NCBI GenBank assembly: GCA_963921425.1
Contig: OY992838.1
Location: forward strand, 1,116,001 to 1,180,000
Source of the DNA: Dryas octopetala
Lineage: Eukaryota; Streptophyta; Magnoliopsida; Rosales; Rosaceae
Length of the DNA stretch: 64,000 bases
Direction of reading: 5' to 3'
The translations under genes were made by a program, and so were the position numbers. Numbering within the stretch: the stretch's first letter is position 1; the number at the start of each line of letters is the position of its first letter. Shown here piece by piece: positions 22,517 through 34,915 of the stretch. The notes under the pieces were generated by a model. The model saw only the letters and a list, made by a program, of their open reading frames with translations, made no database searches and was not told where the DNA came from.

Positions 22517-25392
22517 ATGGCTGATGTTGTAGGAGGCTCAGGCTCTGCCAAGAGAATGTGGTGTTCGGTGCCTGAAAGGCTTCAACTGCATGGGGCCATG
22601 CTGGCCTTGCAGTTTGGCTATGCTGGCTTCCATGTCGTCTCCAGATTTGCCCTCAACATGGGCATTAGTAAGCTTGTCTTCCCTGTTTACAGGAACATCA
22701 TCGCTTTGCTTCTCCTCCTGCCCTTTGCCTATTTCCTAGAGAAGTACCAACCTCTCTCCATCACTAAACTTTAATTAATTATTCCCATTCATTAATTATC
22801 TCTTTTAATATTATACTTAATTAATTAACTTGTTTTTCCATCTTATTCTTTGTTCAGGAAGGACAGGCCTGCAATCACGTTAAATTTTCTCCTTCAGTTC
22901 TTCTTCCTTGCGCTTATTGGGTATAATAATAAAAACATACATACATATATATATATAGTTGTATTTTTTGAGATTTAATTTAAAAAATCAACTTAATCAA
23001 TAATATAAATTTATAGTTGAGAACATTTACACATCCATTTTAAAAGAAAGTTAATTGAAGGATCGATCACCGTAATCTTATTATTTCACAGTGATTTTAT
23101 TTTTTTCTATATTTAATTACAGAATAACAGCAAACCAAGGGTTCTACTTGCTGGGATTAGACAACACATCACCCACCTTTGCTTCCGCCATACAAAACTC
23201 CGTCCCAGCCATTACCTTTCTCATGGCAGTCGTACTCCGGTACGTCATTAATACTTAAGCACATCAAATCAAACCCCCTCGTAATTTATTCCATCATTGA
23301 AATATATAATTAATGAAAATTATTCCTTAATTACAGCATAGAGCAAGTGAGACTAAACCGAAAGGATGGCATTGCAAAGATGGCCGGAACGATTTTCTGC
23401 GTGGCGGGAGCGTCAGTAATCACCCTATACAAGGGCCCCACCATATACAGCCCAACTCCGCCACTCCAGATGATGATGATGAGAATGAGCAGTAGCAGCT
23501 CATCATCTCTGTATACGACGTCGTCACTGTCGGTACTTGGCGATGCAAATGGGAAGAGCTGGACCCTGGGGTGCCTGTACCTGATTGGGCATTGCCTGTC
23601 GTGGTCCGGCTGGCTCGTCTTGCAAGCCCCGGTTCTGAAGAAGTACCCGGCTCGCCTCTCCGTCACCTCCTACACCTGTTTCTTTGGTATTATTCAGTTC
23701 CTCATAATCGCTGCCGTTTTCGAGAGAGACTCTCAGGCTTGGATCTTTCACAACGGTGGTGAAGTCTTCAGCATCTTCTACGCGGTCAGTTCCATCTATC
23801 TCCCTGCTCACTCACATTAATTTCTTAATTATAAATCACAAATATAAACGTGAATTATATCTCTTTTTAATTATATATATATATATGAATTAATTATACC
23901 ACATAACAGTTACTGTTACAATTCTACGTAATAATTACTTGGAGTGATTAAAAGAGTCAGAATACTGGTCAAAGCGGAAGTGTAATATAATATTTGACTG
24001 GAGCTAGATTCAGCTAATAACGACCCCCTTCGATGACAAACACATCCAGCCAATTTAGAAGAAACTGATGCTTTGTCAGTTGGAACCCCGTCTTACTTTT
24101 TTTTCTTGAAAAAAGAAAATCAACTTTGATTTAATTGATTTTTCCTCTCTAGTATGGTGTGATGCGCCCTTTTTCCTGGTTAGTTAACAAAGGTTGTCAG
24201 GACCAAAAATTAAAGTTTCTCGACTCTTTCATTAGAAATAAAAGGATACACAACAACTTGTTCATGTGATCATGAGAACCATGTACTGCTACCTAAAATT
24301 TATATATGACTCATATATATATATATATATAAATGAATTATTCTTTTCCCACATACAAGTTGTTATGCAATAATGCAGGGGGGGTGATGGTATTGAAAAT
24401 GAAATATATCAATGATACGGATCATTCTCTCTCTCTCTCTCTCTCTTTTTTTTTTTTTTCTTTTGTTTTTGGTTATATATAATTTTCTTTGCTAGGATTT
24501 TGATTTGGGTATATATTATTTAATGGAAAAATATAAAATGCATGCAGGGAGTGGTTGCATCAGGGATCGCATTCGCTGTACAGATATGGTGCATAGACAG
24601 AGGAGGCCCAGTTTTTGTGGCTGTATATCAACCTGTTCAGACTCTGGTTGTCGCTATAATGGCCTCCGTCGCTTTAGGCGAAGAGTTCTACTTGGGAGGG
24701 TACGTATTATGTAATTTATGTGGGTCCATTCCATTCCTTCGAATTTTCATTCAACCCCCTACCTAACTACTATTATTCTTCTTAATTCATCCGTCACTCT
24801 ACAACTCATGCATCAAACTCCATTATTAATTTGTACCCAACAAGTGCATATCAATCTTAATAGTAGGCCCATTAATAAGAAACCTAGCTATAGTCTAGAA
24901 TATTCACATAATATACATGGTTGAAAATTAGTCCAAATTAATTTAATGATGACCAAAATATATATCCTGACCTTATTACCATTTTGATCCATCATAACTC
25001 ATACTGTACAGTACCGTTCAAAAAGGCACATCAATAATTACTCATGAACAGAATTTGATGGAATAAATTTAGAAACCAAATAAGCGCATACAGAATCACA
25101 GATATCACATTTTGGATTCATCTTTTTTGTTGTGGTCCTTGTGGAATATATAAATATACATATTGATATTGGATGGATATGAACATTGGACAGGATAATT
25201 GGGGCGGTGCTGATCATAGTGGGGCTGTACTTAGTGTTGTGGGGTAAATCCGAAGAAAGAAAGTTTGCTCAAACTCAAGCCAACAGGGTTCCAATTCAGT
25301 CCACTCCAGATCAACACGCAAACAACAGGAAAAGCCAAACCAAGACGTCCCTCACTCAGCCACTCATCCCTTCCTCCACCGAAAATGTTTGA
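22517..25392 (+). CDS. WAT1: WAT1 (WALLS ARE THIN 1), EamA/nodulin-21-type transporter
   Basis: Plant drug/metabolite-type transporter of ten membrane helices. In Arabidopsis WAT1 is a vacuolar membrane auxin transporter needed for secondary wall formation in fibres. Six exons read from splice signals: 22517-22743, 22858-22920, 23123-23239, 23337-23784, 24548-24699 and 25194-25392. The phases agree and give 401 residues, against 389 in Arabidopsis. The start MADVVGGSG..RMWCSVPERLQLHGAML is typical. The first EamA repeat includes FYLLGLDNTSPTFASAIQN-type sequence. The second includes GVVASGIAFAVQIWCIDRGG and ALGEEFYLGG. A Ser/Met-rich loop (around 23470-23530) is longer than in Arabidopsis. 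The hydrophilic C-tail ends STENV. It lies beside TFIIF beta, as in Arabidopsis. Confidence 0.96.
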
Positions 25393-26146
25393 TCGCAATC
25401 ATCCTAACTTTCAATTAACAACATGCAGTAGTACCCTTGGCCTTTTAAAGAGGAGGACCGGAACGAAAAACAAAAGTACTGCTAGCTCTAGCTATATATA
25501 TATCAGAAAGCTTTGTGTGTGTATGAATGAAGGTGTTTTTTCTTTCTTTTCTTTTTTTCACTTTTACTCAATCGCTTTCTTAGTAGGACAGAGTGGGAAA
25601 TCAATGGGAGAGATCTCAGTGGGATGAATATCTATCATGATCTTTGTCAGCTATGTCGGCCCCAGAGCCTCAAAATTTCATATGTGCTTTAATTATATGT
25701 TAATTTATGGTTTGATTTACCAAAAAAGATTGCCTACATGCATGCATGCATTAACTGTGAAGCTATATATATCAGATGTTTACATTCCCAAACGCTAATT
25801 AAGAAGATACTCATGATCAGCTCACGCCTATATGATCTCGATAAAAAGATCCAATGGTACGTTATAGGTATTTCTAAAGATAGCTACCCATCTAATTAAT
25901 TAATTAATAAATAAGAAGATGTTATTGAACCTAAGTTTGTTATGAACATTTGTTTTTCAGTTTTCTCACATGTGATGGTGCTTACATGAGTGGTAATTAA
26001 TATCATGGTTAAGACTCGTGGTGAGAGTGCTTGAGAAGAAAAAAAAAATGATGAAATAGCTTTATCTTTTTCTTTATATTGGGAAGGGGGATTTGAGATC
26101 AACCACAATTTCAGATGTATATATATATATATATATATATGTATGT
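25393..26146. other. 3' UTR of WAT1 and following spacer
   Basis: The stretch after the WAT1 stop probably holds its 3' UTR up to around 25650. The remainder is AT-rich, with a GCATGCATGCAT run near 25740 and a TA dinucleotide run ending at the MITE at 26147. No gene seen. Confidence 0.5.
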
Positions 26147-26547
26147 CAGGCTCTTTCTGTTGAGGTATACCTCAACTTATTTATGTTGAGGTATACTTTA
26201 TTGGGGCCCACACGAGTCGTTTTGTGTCGATCCGAACCGTTCAATTTTTACATCTCCATAGATAGATCATCCTTGCAAAAAATTAGCCAAATCAAAAATC
26301 ATTTGCCTATCTAACTTTGATCAAATAAATGGACGAACCAAATATTTTCGATGAAACGGTCAATTTGTTTTATCAAAGTTAGATAGGCAAATGATTTCAG
26401 ATTTGGCTAATTTTTTGCAAGGATAATCTATCAATGAAGATTTAAAAATTGAACGGTTCGGATCGACACAAAACGACTCGTGTGGGCCCTAATAAGGTCA
26501 TATCTCAACATAAATAAGTTGAGATATACCTCAACAGAAGGAGCCTG
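26147..26547. repeat. 401-bp foldback MITE inserted in a TA repeat
   Basis: The left end reads CAGGCTCTTTCTGTTGAGG and the right end read backwards CAGGCTCCTTCTGTTGAGG. The inverted repeats run on for about 180 bp each, including GGGCCCACACGAGTCGTTTT and GGATCGACACAAAACGACTC, so nearly the whole element folds into a hairpin. TA dinucleotide runs flank both sides (about 26118-26140 and 26548-26568), which hides the exact target duplication. No coding capacity. Confidence 0.88.
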
Positions 26548-26568
26548 TATATATATATATATATATAT

Positions 26569-27251
26569 GAGTAAATACTCTTAATTACTAAAATTAAAAG
26601 TCCCTACAATTCACAAAATAGTTGATTTCAAAAATTTTTAATGTGGTAATCTGGCTATATGATTCTTTTGTAGTTAGCGTAGTGACAAAATTCTAGGTAA
26701 GATTTAATACTAGATGATTATCGGATCCCAATATCACATCATTAAAGAGCCTTAATCATAAGGCTCCATAATTATAACGTTAGTACCTTTTTCTGAAAGC
26801 ATGCATTTCTTTTATATTTATAAGCTGCCTTTTACTTATGGTGATGCAAATGGCATATCTATTCATTTCATTTTCCCCCTTTAAGCTTCGTGTAGTGATC
26901 GAATTGGTGTTCACGAATCACGATACAATACTTTTGCCAACAAAGATATTTTTCGGGCCTAGACCATGAAAAGACAAGAAGGAAAAACAGAAAAAGTAGT
27001 GTTGCTTACTTGCTTGCTAGTATATATAGTAGCTAGTCATGAATTCATGTTGGAATCCAATGCATGCAGGTGTGTGGAAGGTCACAACTTAATGAACATA
27101 TGACAAATTACCAAACAAAGAAACTATCCACATTGAAAAAGGCATGAGACAATAATGAAGAAACTAATTAATACACATAATTTTAAATTATAGTAGTAAA
27201 GAAATTAATTCGCATACACTTTGAAATTCCACACGCACGCTTGACTCCAAA
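26569..27251. other. AT-rich spacer between the MITE and the NPF locus
   Basis: No gene seen on either strand. It probably contains the 3' UTR of the minus-strand NPF gene in its last part. Confidence 0.5.
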
Positions 27252-29448
27252 TTAACTCAATTCTTTTTCTTTGTCCTCCCCACCAATATCTCTCACAATA
27301 GTACTGGCACCGTCCCTACCCTTATAACGCCAAGAAACCCACAAATAAACCAAGAAATTAACCCCATTAATGGCGGTCAATATCCAATAAAAGTAATCGA
27401 GCTTGCTCTTATTTAGTTCATTCCTCAACTACCCTTGTCCTTCTCCACCAGTGGTACCCTCCACAATCTTAACCAGCGCAGTACTCAACCAACTCCCAAT
27501 CCCAATCCCAATCTCACTCAAAAACATGGCACTGCTAATGCTCCTGGTACCATCCGTGGCTTCATCGTAGAAAAACTCCAATTGTCCGACGTAAGTGAAA
27601 ACCTCAGCACTACCCATGAGAAAGAACTGTGGAAGCAACCAAAACACACTCATGCTTTTAGGGTTTGAGTGTTGGCGGCGTTTGTTTTCTACCAATGCAG
27701 CCGACGCCAGGGCGAAGATGGAGACAAAGAGCCCCACGCCCATTCTTTGTAGGGATGTGAGGCCGCGGTGGTGGCCCGTGCGCTTGCGGATGATTGGGAC
27801 CAAAAATCTTTCGTAGACGGGGACGAGGATGAGGGCATTGATGGCAGCGAAGATGGGGACGGAGCCAGCGGGGATTTCGAAGCTGGCAGAGAGTTTGCGG
27901 TCCATGATGGAGGCTTGGCTGACGAAGAAGGTTGAGAGTTGAGAGAATGAGAGGGCAAGAGCAATGGTTGATGCCCATATGGGCAGGACTCTGATGAAGC
28001 ATTTCAATTCTTCCACTTGGGTCACTGTGCATACCATCCAACGACACTTTCGATTGCCCTCGGGGTCTGTCACCACAGCTGCTTTGTCCAAAAATCTGCA
28101 CATATATTACATTTAGACATGTAATTAATTTGATCGATCATTGAGATCTAAATAAAACAACTAATTCACACCTGTATTGTGCAGTGTGAGTTAGTTTTCT
28201 GGCTCCCAAGATATCAGACTCCTTGGTGTTGACCTCATACAGGTCAGCTTCACGTGCCACCTCAACGCCTCTAGAATGGTTCCTGAGTGATGCCACAATG
28301 ACCTGAATAAACCTAGTAAAAGGGCTGCCCATAGGCTTTTGATAACGATAGTATGGAACTCCAGCGGCTAAGATGATGATGGAGCAGACCATGGCCACTG
28401 TTGGGACTCCGAAACCCCAAGTCCACCCCTTGTGATCTTGTATTTAAACCAGCAGTGTGATGCCCAACAGAGCCCCCATGTTTATAGCAAAGAAGAACCA
28501 ATTAAAGAATGTGTATTTCTTTTGCACTTCTCTGCTGTCCGCCTCGTCGAATTGATCTGCCCCGAACGAAGAGACGCACGGTTTGATACCGCCGGTTCCG
28601 AGGGCTATGAGTCCCAGTGCGCAGTAGAGGAACGCCGTTTGGCCGTCGCTCGCTTTGTTGCATGGTCGTGCCGTGCATGGAGGTGGACGTAGGCTGTCTA
28701 CGGAGGCTGATACTGTTAACAAGACCATTCCCTACATATATGGAGATCATCACAAGATGGGCTCAAGGCCCAAGATAAATTTAAATCAGATCAACTTATG
28801 GGCTTAAGGCCCAATAAATGGGTATTGGGTTCTTACCACTGCGTAGACGCAAGAGAAAATGATGATGGTTTTGAAGCGGCCCAAATAAGCATCAGCTAAA
28901 AAAGCTCCAAGAATGGTTAGAACGTATGCAGCTCCAATCCAATCTGTTACATGAGTCGCAGCATTTGGTAGTGATTGTCGCATCTCAAACACTAAGTAAG
29001 CCACCATGTTTACAGCAATTGCAAAAAATGCAAGCCTCTCAGCTACCTCATTCACTGCAACCAACGTAATAAAAATTACAATTAATAAATTTGCAGCAAT
29101 TAATTAGTTTAATGTAATTAATAATCACCTATGATAAACGGAGAGGCCTCCCATCCTCCAGTTGTTGCCTTGTCTGCAACTTTCCCTCGGAAGTCCACAC
29201 ATCCATTGCTTACCAAAGTAGTACTCGATAGGCTTGCTACCTACAAGTTGATGCTAGTTAGAGAAAAATTTGTGGGGTATTACTATGTAGTTCGTAGCAT
29301 AACATATATAGCTTAGCTTATAATATTGAAGTAACGTTACCTTTTTAGGTTCGTCAATATCATAATCTTGTTCAAATTTTTCCATAGATGGCTGAATGAA
29401 GGACTTTTCATATGGGTCACCACCAGCTGATGCTTCAGGTTTCTCCAT
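27252..29448 (-). pseudogene. NRT1/PTR family (NPF) transporter gene with two in-frame stops
   Basis: A proton-coupled peptide/nitrate-type transporter of the plasma or vacuolar membrane. Five exons on the minus strand: 29448-29341, 29240-29129, 29054-28837, 28731-28172 and 28095-27252. Splice phases agree throughout and would give about 613 codons, the normal NPF length. Family motifs are visible: NEVAERLAFF, LGAFLADAYLGRF, the PTR signature LGTGGIKPCVSSFGADQF and the FFNWFFFAINMGAL segment. A TAA at 28444-28446 interrupts GITLLV-IQDHKGW, where the family has Tyr or Trp. A TAG at 27429-27431 replaces the conserved Trp after GEGQG, and 58 further conserved-looking codons follow. No indel was noticed. 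The intact splice sites and single-base nonsense changes suggest recent loss of function, or a null allele. The exact NPF subfamily is uncertain. Confidence 0.85.
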
Positions 29449-30465
29449 TGTTAAGGTCGTCTATCAGAACGTTAATGTGCTCTCTGCAACTGCAAGAAGC
29501 TATGTAGTTAGCTCGGAGATCTATTCTGTATCTTTACCTGTAGGATATATGTAATTTAAATAAGGTTGGTGTCCTTAGAAAAAGAAAGGTTTTGTGTGTT
29601 TGACCTGTATGATTTGGACGTTTTATATGACAGTAAGTTTGAGCTATTTTTAAGTTTCTGTAGGGGGCGGCAGCCGCGGCACAGCCAAAATCTGACTTAT
29701 TAATCTCCCCAAGTTGGAGGGCTAAGCAAAGTGTTGCATAATAAGGCAAGGTGTTGGTGCTTACAATGATCAAACTGTGTCATACAACAGAAAACAAATG
29801 GGAGTTGTAGGAATCAGTCAGACTGCCGCCTAAGTACTTGGTCAAAGTGCAATGGACAAGATTCTCCTACACTGCATCCATATGGCATATAATAATACAT
29901 ATGCATCCTAGATTTTGGGTTACCTAACGTCGCGGCCCAATAGCATGAGTTCACTCTGAAAATACACAAAAATAAGTTTCATGTTGTAGATCACGGCCCA
30001 AATGATGTACCCAATAAACATAAACTAGTTGGCTCACATAGCTTTGTACCAATGATTACAATAGGTGCATATTCGATTGCAACAATGAATATGCCATGTG
30101 TCCTTATATCATGTGCAAATAATTTTCTAATTGCATGCACAAAATGACAGGCACTTGGTCGTTTTGACTGACCGTTGGCCTACGTGTCCACAACAACAGT
30201 TAATCAATCTATGTGTTCTCTCTTAGTCTCTTCAATTATCACCGTGCCGAATGGGTGACACTTAATCACCTAGTGACATGTGTCACCTATTTTTTATAGT
30301 ACTAATACTCACCACTTTGTGATGAGCAAAAATAAACTCATTTAACTATACTTCTTTGCTTACCATCCGTACACTCCTATTCTCTCTCGCTCTATCTCTC
30401 TCTCTGAGTAAGACTGATGTGCTGAGATTTTGAATAAATGAGGTAAAAAACGGGGTATATTCGCA
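29449..30465. other. Divergent promoter region between NPF and PAP
   Basis: About 1 kb between two genes transcribed away from each other. It holds no gene. It contains CT-rich and TA-rich stretches near 30380-30420. Promoters for both genes are expected here. Confidence 0.55.
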
Positions 30466-30473
30466 TATATAAA
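30466..30473 (+). promoter_or_regulatory. Probable TATA box of the PAP gene
   Basis: TATATAAA lies 74 bp before the first ATG. A second TATAAATA at 30518-30525 is only 22 bp from that ATG. If the second box were used, translation would have to begin at a later in-frame ATG (30549, 30561 or 30576), all before the signal-peptide core. Confidence 0.5.
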
Positions 30474-30539
30474 GTAATGTATATTCCTAGACCCATATCA
30501 TACTTCTAATTCGAAAATATAAATACATTTTAATGAGAG

Positions 30540-32941
30540 ATGGATATAATGAAGCATTGGATGAAGAAGATAGAGATGGGAGTGAGGTGGGACTGTGCCG
30601 CGCTTGTAGTGGCTATGTTACTGATTGTTGTGGAGGTTTGTGACGGTGGGATTACAAGTAGCTATGTCAGGAACGATGACTTGTCCCGCGATATGCCTTT
30701 GGACAGTGATGTGTTCCGAGTGCCTCCTGGATATAATGCCCCTCAGCAGGTCTGTGTCTAAATTCTAGAAACCCTTCTTTTAAATTACTGATTCATAATT
30801 TTTTCATCAAGAATTCATTAATAATTTGATTTCTGGGTCATATATATATATAATTGTTGAAGGTTCATATAACACAAGGAGACCATGTGGGGAAGGGTGT
30901 GATTGTGTCTTGGGTTACGCCAGATGAACCCGGTTCAAGTACAGTGCTTTACTGGGCAGACAACACCCAGCTCAAAAATCTTGCTGAGGGCATTGTTCTT
31001 ACTTACAAGTACTTCAATTACACTTCTGGGTACATTCATCATTGCACCATTAACGATTTGGAGGTAAGTACCTGTCATTAGTCCCCTTTAATTCATTCTG
31101 TTTGAATCGAATTGTTGAAGGTACAGAGTTTATGACAACTGCAGTTTGACACCAAATACTACTATGAAGTTGGGATTGGGAATACCACGCGACAGTTTTG
31201 GTTTATAACCCCTCCTAGTCTTGGTCCTGATGTTGCCTATACTTTTGGTCTCATAGGTAATTCAATTTCATGTATCAAAATTCCTTGTCTTCTTGAATTG
31301 GATCATTGAATTGGTACCAAATAAAGACAATTTCATGCATCCAAGTTACTAGTCTTCCACAATCAGTTGTATTGGTTGGTGGTTATGAAGCTTTTGGACC
31401 AAATATTTGTGTTTTGTATCATGTTGTCACTCTGGTGTTCATTTTGAGCAGGGGACCTTGGTCAGACACATGATTCAAATCGAACACTTACACATTATGA
31501 ATTAAACCCAACAAAAGGACAGACGGTATTGTTTGTTGGGGACCTCTCTTATGCAGATGATTATCCGTTTCATGACAATAACAGGTGGGATACATGGGGG
31601 AGGTTCATAGAGAGAAATGCTGCTTATCAACCTTGGATATGGACTGCAGGAAATCACGAAATTGATTTTGTTCCTGAACTTGTATGAGCCTTATTTTTGT
31701 TTCTTTTCTTGTTCTTGAACTTTTAATTTTGCCAAAAGGTTTTTACTGATAAAGTATTACTTCTAACTGACTCGTTTTAGCACAAATGCTTGCCTCAGTT
31801 AGATTGATTCTTCGTATTGACTGGTCCTTTATTCTGCAACAACTCCTACCATGATAAAGCATAAGAAATAATTGCAGTGTCATTGCAGGGTGAAAGTAAA
31901 CCCTTCAAACCATACGCAAACCGGTTTTTTGTTCCATACAAAGCATCACATAGTACATCTCCTCTTTGGTACTCCATCAAGAGAGCTTCAGCATATATCA
32001 TAGTTTTGTCCTCTTACTCAGCATATGGTAAGGATGCTTACTTTTCACTTCTGAATCTTCGATTTCATTCGGAACAATTTCAAGGTACTACAGTCTTTGT
32101 TTGGTTATGTATGCTTGTATGTGTATAAATTGTAGTTTTATATGCAGGGAAATATACTCCTCAATATAAGTGGCTTGAAAAGGAGCTGCCCAAGGTGAAC
32201 AGGACTGAGACACCATGGCTTATTGTTCTTATGCATTGTCCGATATATAGTAGTTATATACATCATTATATGGAAGGAGAAAGCATGAGAGTGATGTATG
32301 AGCAATGGTTTGTGGAGTATAAAGTAGACCTTGTCTTTGCTGGTCATGTCCATGCCTATGAACGATCTGTAAGTTCACACTTCTTCATACATGATTGGGA
32401 TAAAGGGAAAAATATTGATCTATATGAGGAAATGAGTGTTAAAACACTGTGCTCTCAAATAGCTAAAAAAAGGGATTTGTCAACAATGGATTCTACAACC
32501 AAATATGTTTGCATCACAGGAACGGATTTCGAATATTGCATACAACATTGTGAATGGAGTCTGCACTCCCATAGGTGACCAATCAGCCCCAGTTTACATA
32601 ACCATTGGAGATGGAGGAAATCTAGAAGGATTGGTTACCGAGTATGTTTAATAATTTTAACATTTGTAGTTTATGATGATTGTTACTATTAGTTTTTATA
32701 TTTATGAGCAGCCTTTTGTACTGGTTTTTTGTTCTGCAGAATGACAGAACCACAGCCGAGCTACTCAGCATTTCGGGAAGCTAGCTTTGGTCATGGGATT
32801 CTGGATATAAAAAACAGAACTCATGCATTTTTTAGTTGGCATCGGAATCAAGATGGGTATGCGGTAGAAGCTGATTCTTTATGGTTACAAAACAGATACT
32901 GGAACAGTATTTTGGAAGAGTCATCCCTAGCGGCATTATAA
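30540..32941 (+). CDS. Purple acid phosphatase, secreted type
   Basis: A dimetal (iron with zinc or manganese) phosphatase of the plant secretory pathway that frees phosphate from organic esters. Eight exons: 30540-30749, 30863-31063, 31145-31256, 31452-31681, 31889-32027, 32148-32368, 32520-32641 and 32740-32941. Phases agree and give 478 residues, usual for the high-molecular-weight plant PAPs. A hydrophobic signal-peptide core ([13 protein letters not shown]) lies near residues 19-32. All five metal-ligand blocks are present: GDLG, GDLSYAD, GNHE, VLMHCP and GHVHAYER. The C-terminal [12 protein letters not shown] and FGHGILDI blocks are also there. The seventh exon start was chosen to keep [13 protein letters not shown] in frame, which gives ERSERISN where relatives have ERSVRISN. 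Copies of its 3' end lie downstream. The member number is not assigned. Confidence 0.92.
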
Positions 32942-33312
32942 TCGCCCAATTGTTAGCCCAAGAGAAATTACTCAAAAAAAGTTTAATTTCACTTCCATTG
33001 GACCACGAAGCTACACAAGGTCATCTTTCTGTCATATTCATACCTGATGACATGTAATTTAAAATGTAAAAGAGGTTTCAGGGGAAGAAGGGTGAAGGGG
33101 ATGATCATGTTTTGGTTGTCATTGTAGAATTATATAACATCTTGCAAAGTTTGACGATGATCAAGAACAAGATAGTAGAGAATGTTTAGAAGACTAAATA
33201 AAGATTAAGAGACAACCAGACTTACAGAAACAGAGATAGAGGTAAAATTAAAGTCATTGCTGCGCTGCCTCACTTGTCTTACACTTATGGATAAGTTCAT
33301 ACTTCAAACTCC

Positions 33313-33375
33313 AACATTGCCTACAACATTGACAATGTTACATTATGAATGGAGTCTGCACTCCCATAAGTGATG
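33313..33375 (+). pseudogene. Fragment of a PAP exon
   Basis: About 60 bp matching the seventh PAP exon (32535-32580), including the AATGGAGTCTGCACTCCCAT word. The same variant with ACAATGTTACATTATG occurs again at 34276-34330, so the two fragments share an ancestor later than the PAP gene itself. Confidence 0.7.
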
Positions 33376-33428
33376 TAATTAGGGGGAATTCGTTTTCTAC
33401 TTTTCTTTTTAGCAAAAAACAAAACAAT

Positions 33429-33500
33429 TGCGTCTGCCGGGAGTCGAACCCGGGTATATTTCTTGGAAGGCAATTATCCTAACCGTTGGACTACAAACAC
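33429..33500 (-). tRNA. tRNA-Gly(UCC), probably decayed copy
   Basis: On the minus strand this keeps the length, the D and T loops and the anticodon TCC of the intact copy at 55097-55168. The acceptor stem has a C-to-T change giving a second wobble pair, the anticodon stem has a mismatch (GAAAT against ATTGC), and the base before the T stem has changed. It looks like a non-functional duplicate, although the internal A and B boxes are largely kept. Confidence 0.75.
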
Positions 33501-34269
33501 GGTTATGCCAAGAAATTCTCAGTTCAGTTGATATAAAGAAAATTATTCACCTCAACATCTCAAATAGAACCCTTACCGGTTCTTTCTAGATAGAACAATT
33601 TCTTGAGCTGGTGAAGTTTGGAGAGGCAGAATTAGAAACATACACATACTCTTAACCTTCTCAAGGTTTGATAAAGAACAAGATAGTAGAGAATGTGTAG
33701 AAGACTAAATAAAGATTAAGAGACAACCTGACTTACAGAAACAGAGATAGAGGTAAAATTAAAGTCATTGCTGTGCTGCCTCACTTGTCTTACACTTATG
33801 GATAAGTTCAAACTTTAACTCCCAAGTTTAAGAGAATAATTTGCATAGCCACCACTGAAAAAGCAGTCAGTCCTACTGAGAATAGAATAACTTTAATATG
33901 TGTACACTGATTGTACTGACACATTCAAATCTACTGATAAAATTCTGTCAGTACTCAAGAATCACACATATCTAAATTTACTGATAGAATCAAGTAACGA
34001 CACATCTAAATCTACTAATAAAATCCTTTGACAGTATTCAAAAGTAAAAAATTTGTCTGTATTACATACAATATTTGTATGGTAAATTTTTTTTTTTTTT
34101 CATAAATAAGATGGCAACTTTGAATTAAAAGTTCGAACCCTCAACTGGGAAAAGGAAACATAGCCGTGGCTAAGCTCATGTGAGCAAGGCTGACGGAAGT
34201 TTGATTCTAACAACAAAAGGAAATTTGAAAGCGAATTCACATAATATATTATTTATCTGTGTTTAAATA

Positions 34270-34650
34270 AAACATTACCTACAACATTGACAATGTTACA
34301 TTATGAATGGAGTCTGCACTCCCATAAGTGACCAATCAGCCCCAGATTACAAAACCATTGGAGATGGAGGAAATCTAGAAGGATTGGTTACTGATCGAGT
34401 AACTAAGTATGCTAATTACAATATTCATATTCATGAGCAGTCTTCTGTATTGATCAAAATTAAGTTGTGAAAATTGCACTGGCCTTTTGTTCTGCAGAAT
34501 GACACAACCTTTGGAACCAAGATTTGCCCAATTGTTAGCCCAAGTGAAGTTACTTTGGGGTTTCAAAGTAAGGGTGAAGGGGGTTGATCTTGTTGTATGT
34601 CATTGTAGAATTATATAACATCTTGCAAAGTTTGACCATCGATGGGTCCA
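34270..34650 (+). pseudogene. Collapsed copy of the PAP 3' end
   Basis: It aligns with the last two PAP exons and 3' UTR: AATGGAGTCTGCACTCCCAT and GGAGATGGAGGAAATCTAGA from exon seven, GTTCTGCAGAATGACA at the exon eight acceptor, then GCCCAATTGTTAGCCCAAG and GTCATTGTAGAATTATATAA from the 3' UTR. Most of exon eight is deleted. No open frame remains. It sits just before the RING/F-box chimera, so a unit holding PAP, RING and tRNA was duplicated and then degraded. Confidence 0.85.
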
Positions 34651-34915
34651 TGTAACCGCCAAACAGTATACACACACAAACATACCTATATATATATATA
34701 TTAACAATTTATGTGAAATTAAATCATATATATTATTCTTCAGATCGATAAAGAAAATAGAAACAGAGAAATCAATTTATTATTCTTGTTCCCCTTGGAG
34801 TTGGGTTTCATTCCCCATGTACAGATATTGATAATGGGGCAGGCTAGAGAAACTTATTAATCCATCAATAAAACTAGTGTACTAGTAGCAACAATATCGA
34901 TCAATTATCAAACTT

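Larger units (their letters stand above)
33150..34265. repeat. Segmental duplication carrying the decayed tRNA copy
   Basis: The block 33380-34265 is similar, in the same orientation, to 55080-56450. Shared landmarks are the tRNA-Gly, CTCAAATAG.ACCCTTAC, TTCTCAAGGTTT, GCTGTGCTGCCTCACTTGTC and AATTCACATA.TATATTATT. A third partial copy of the GAACAAGATAGTAGAGAATG to CTTACACTTATGGATAAGTT part lies at about 33168-33300, just after the PAP 3' UTR. So this sequence exists three times in the window. Confidence 0.8.
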
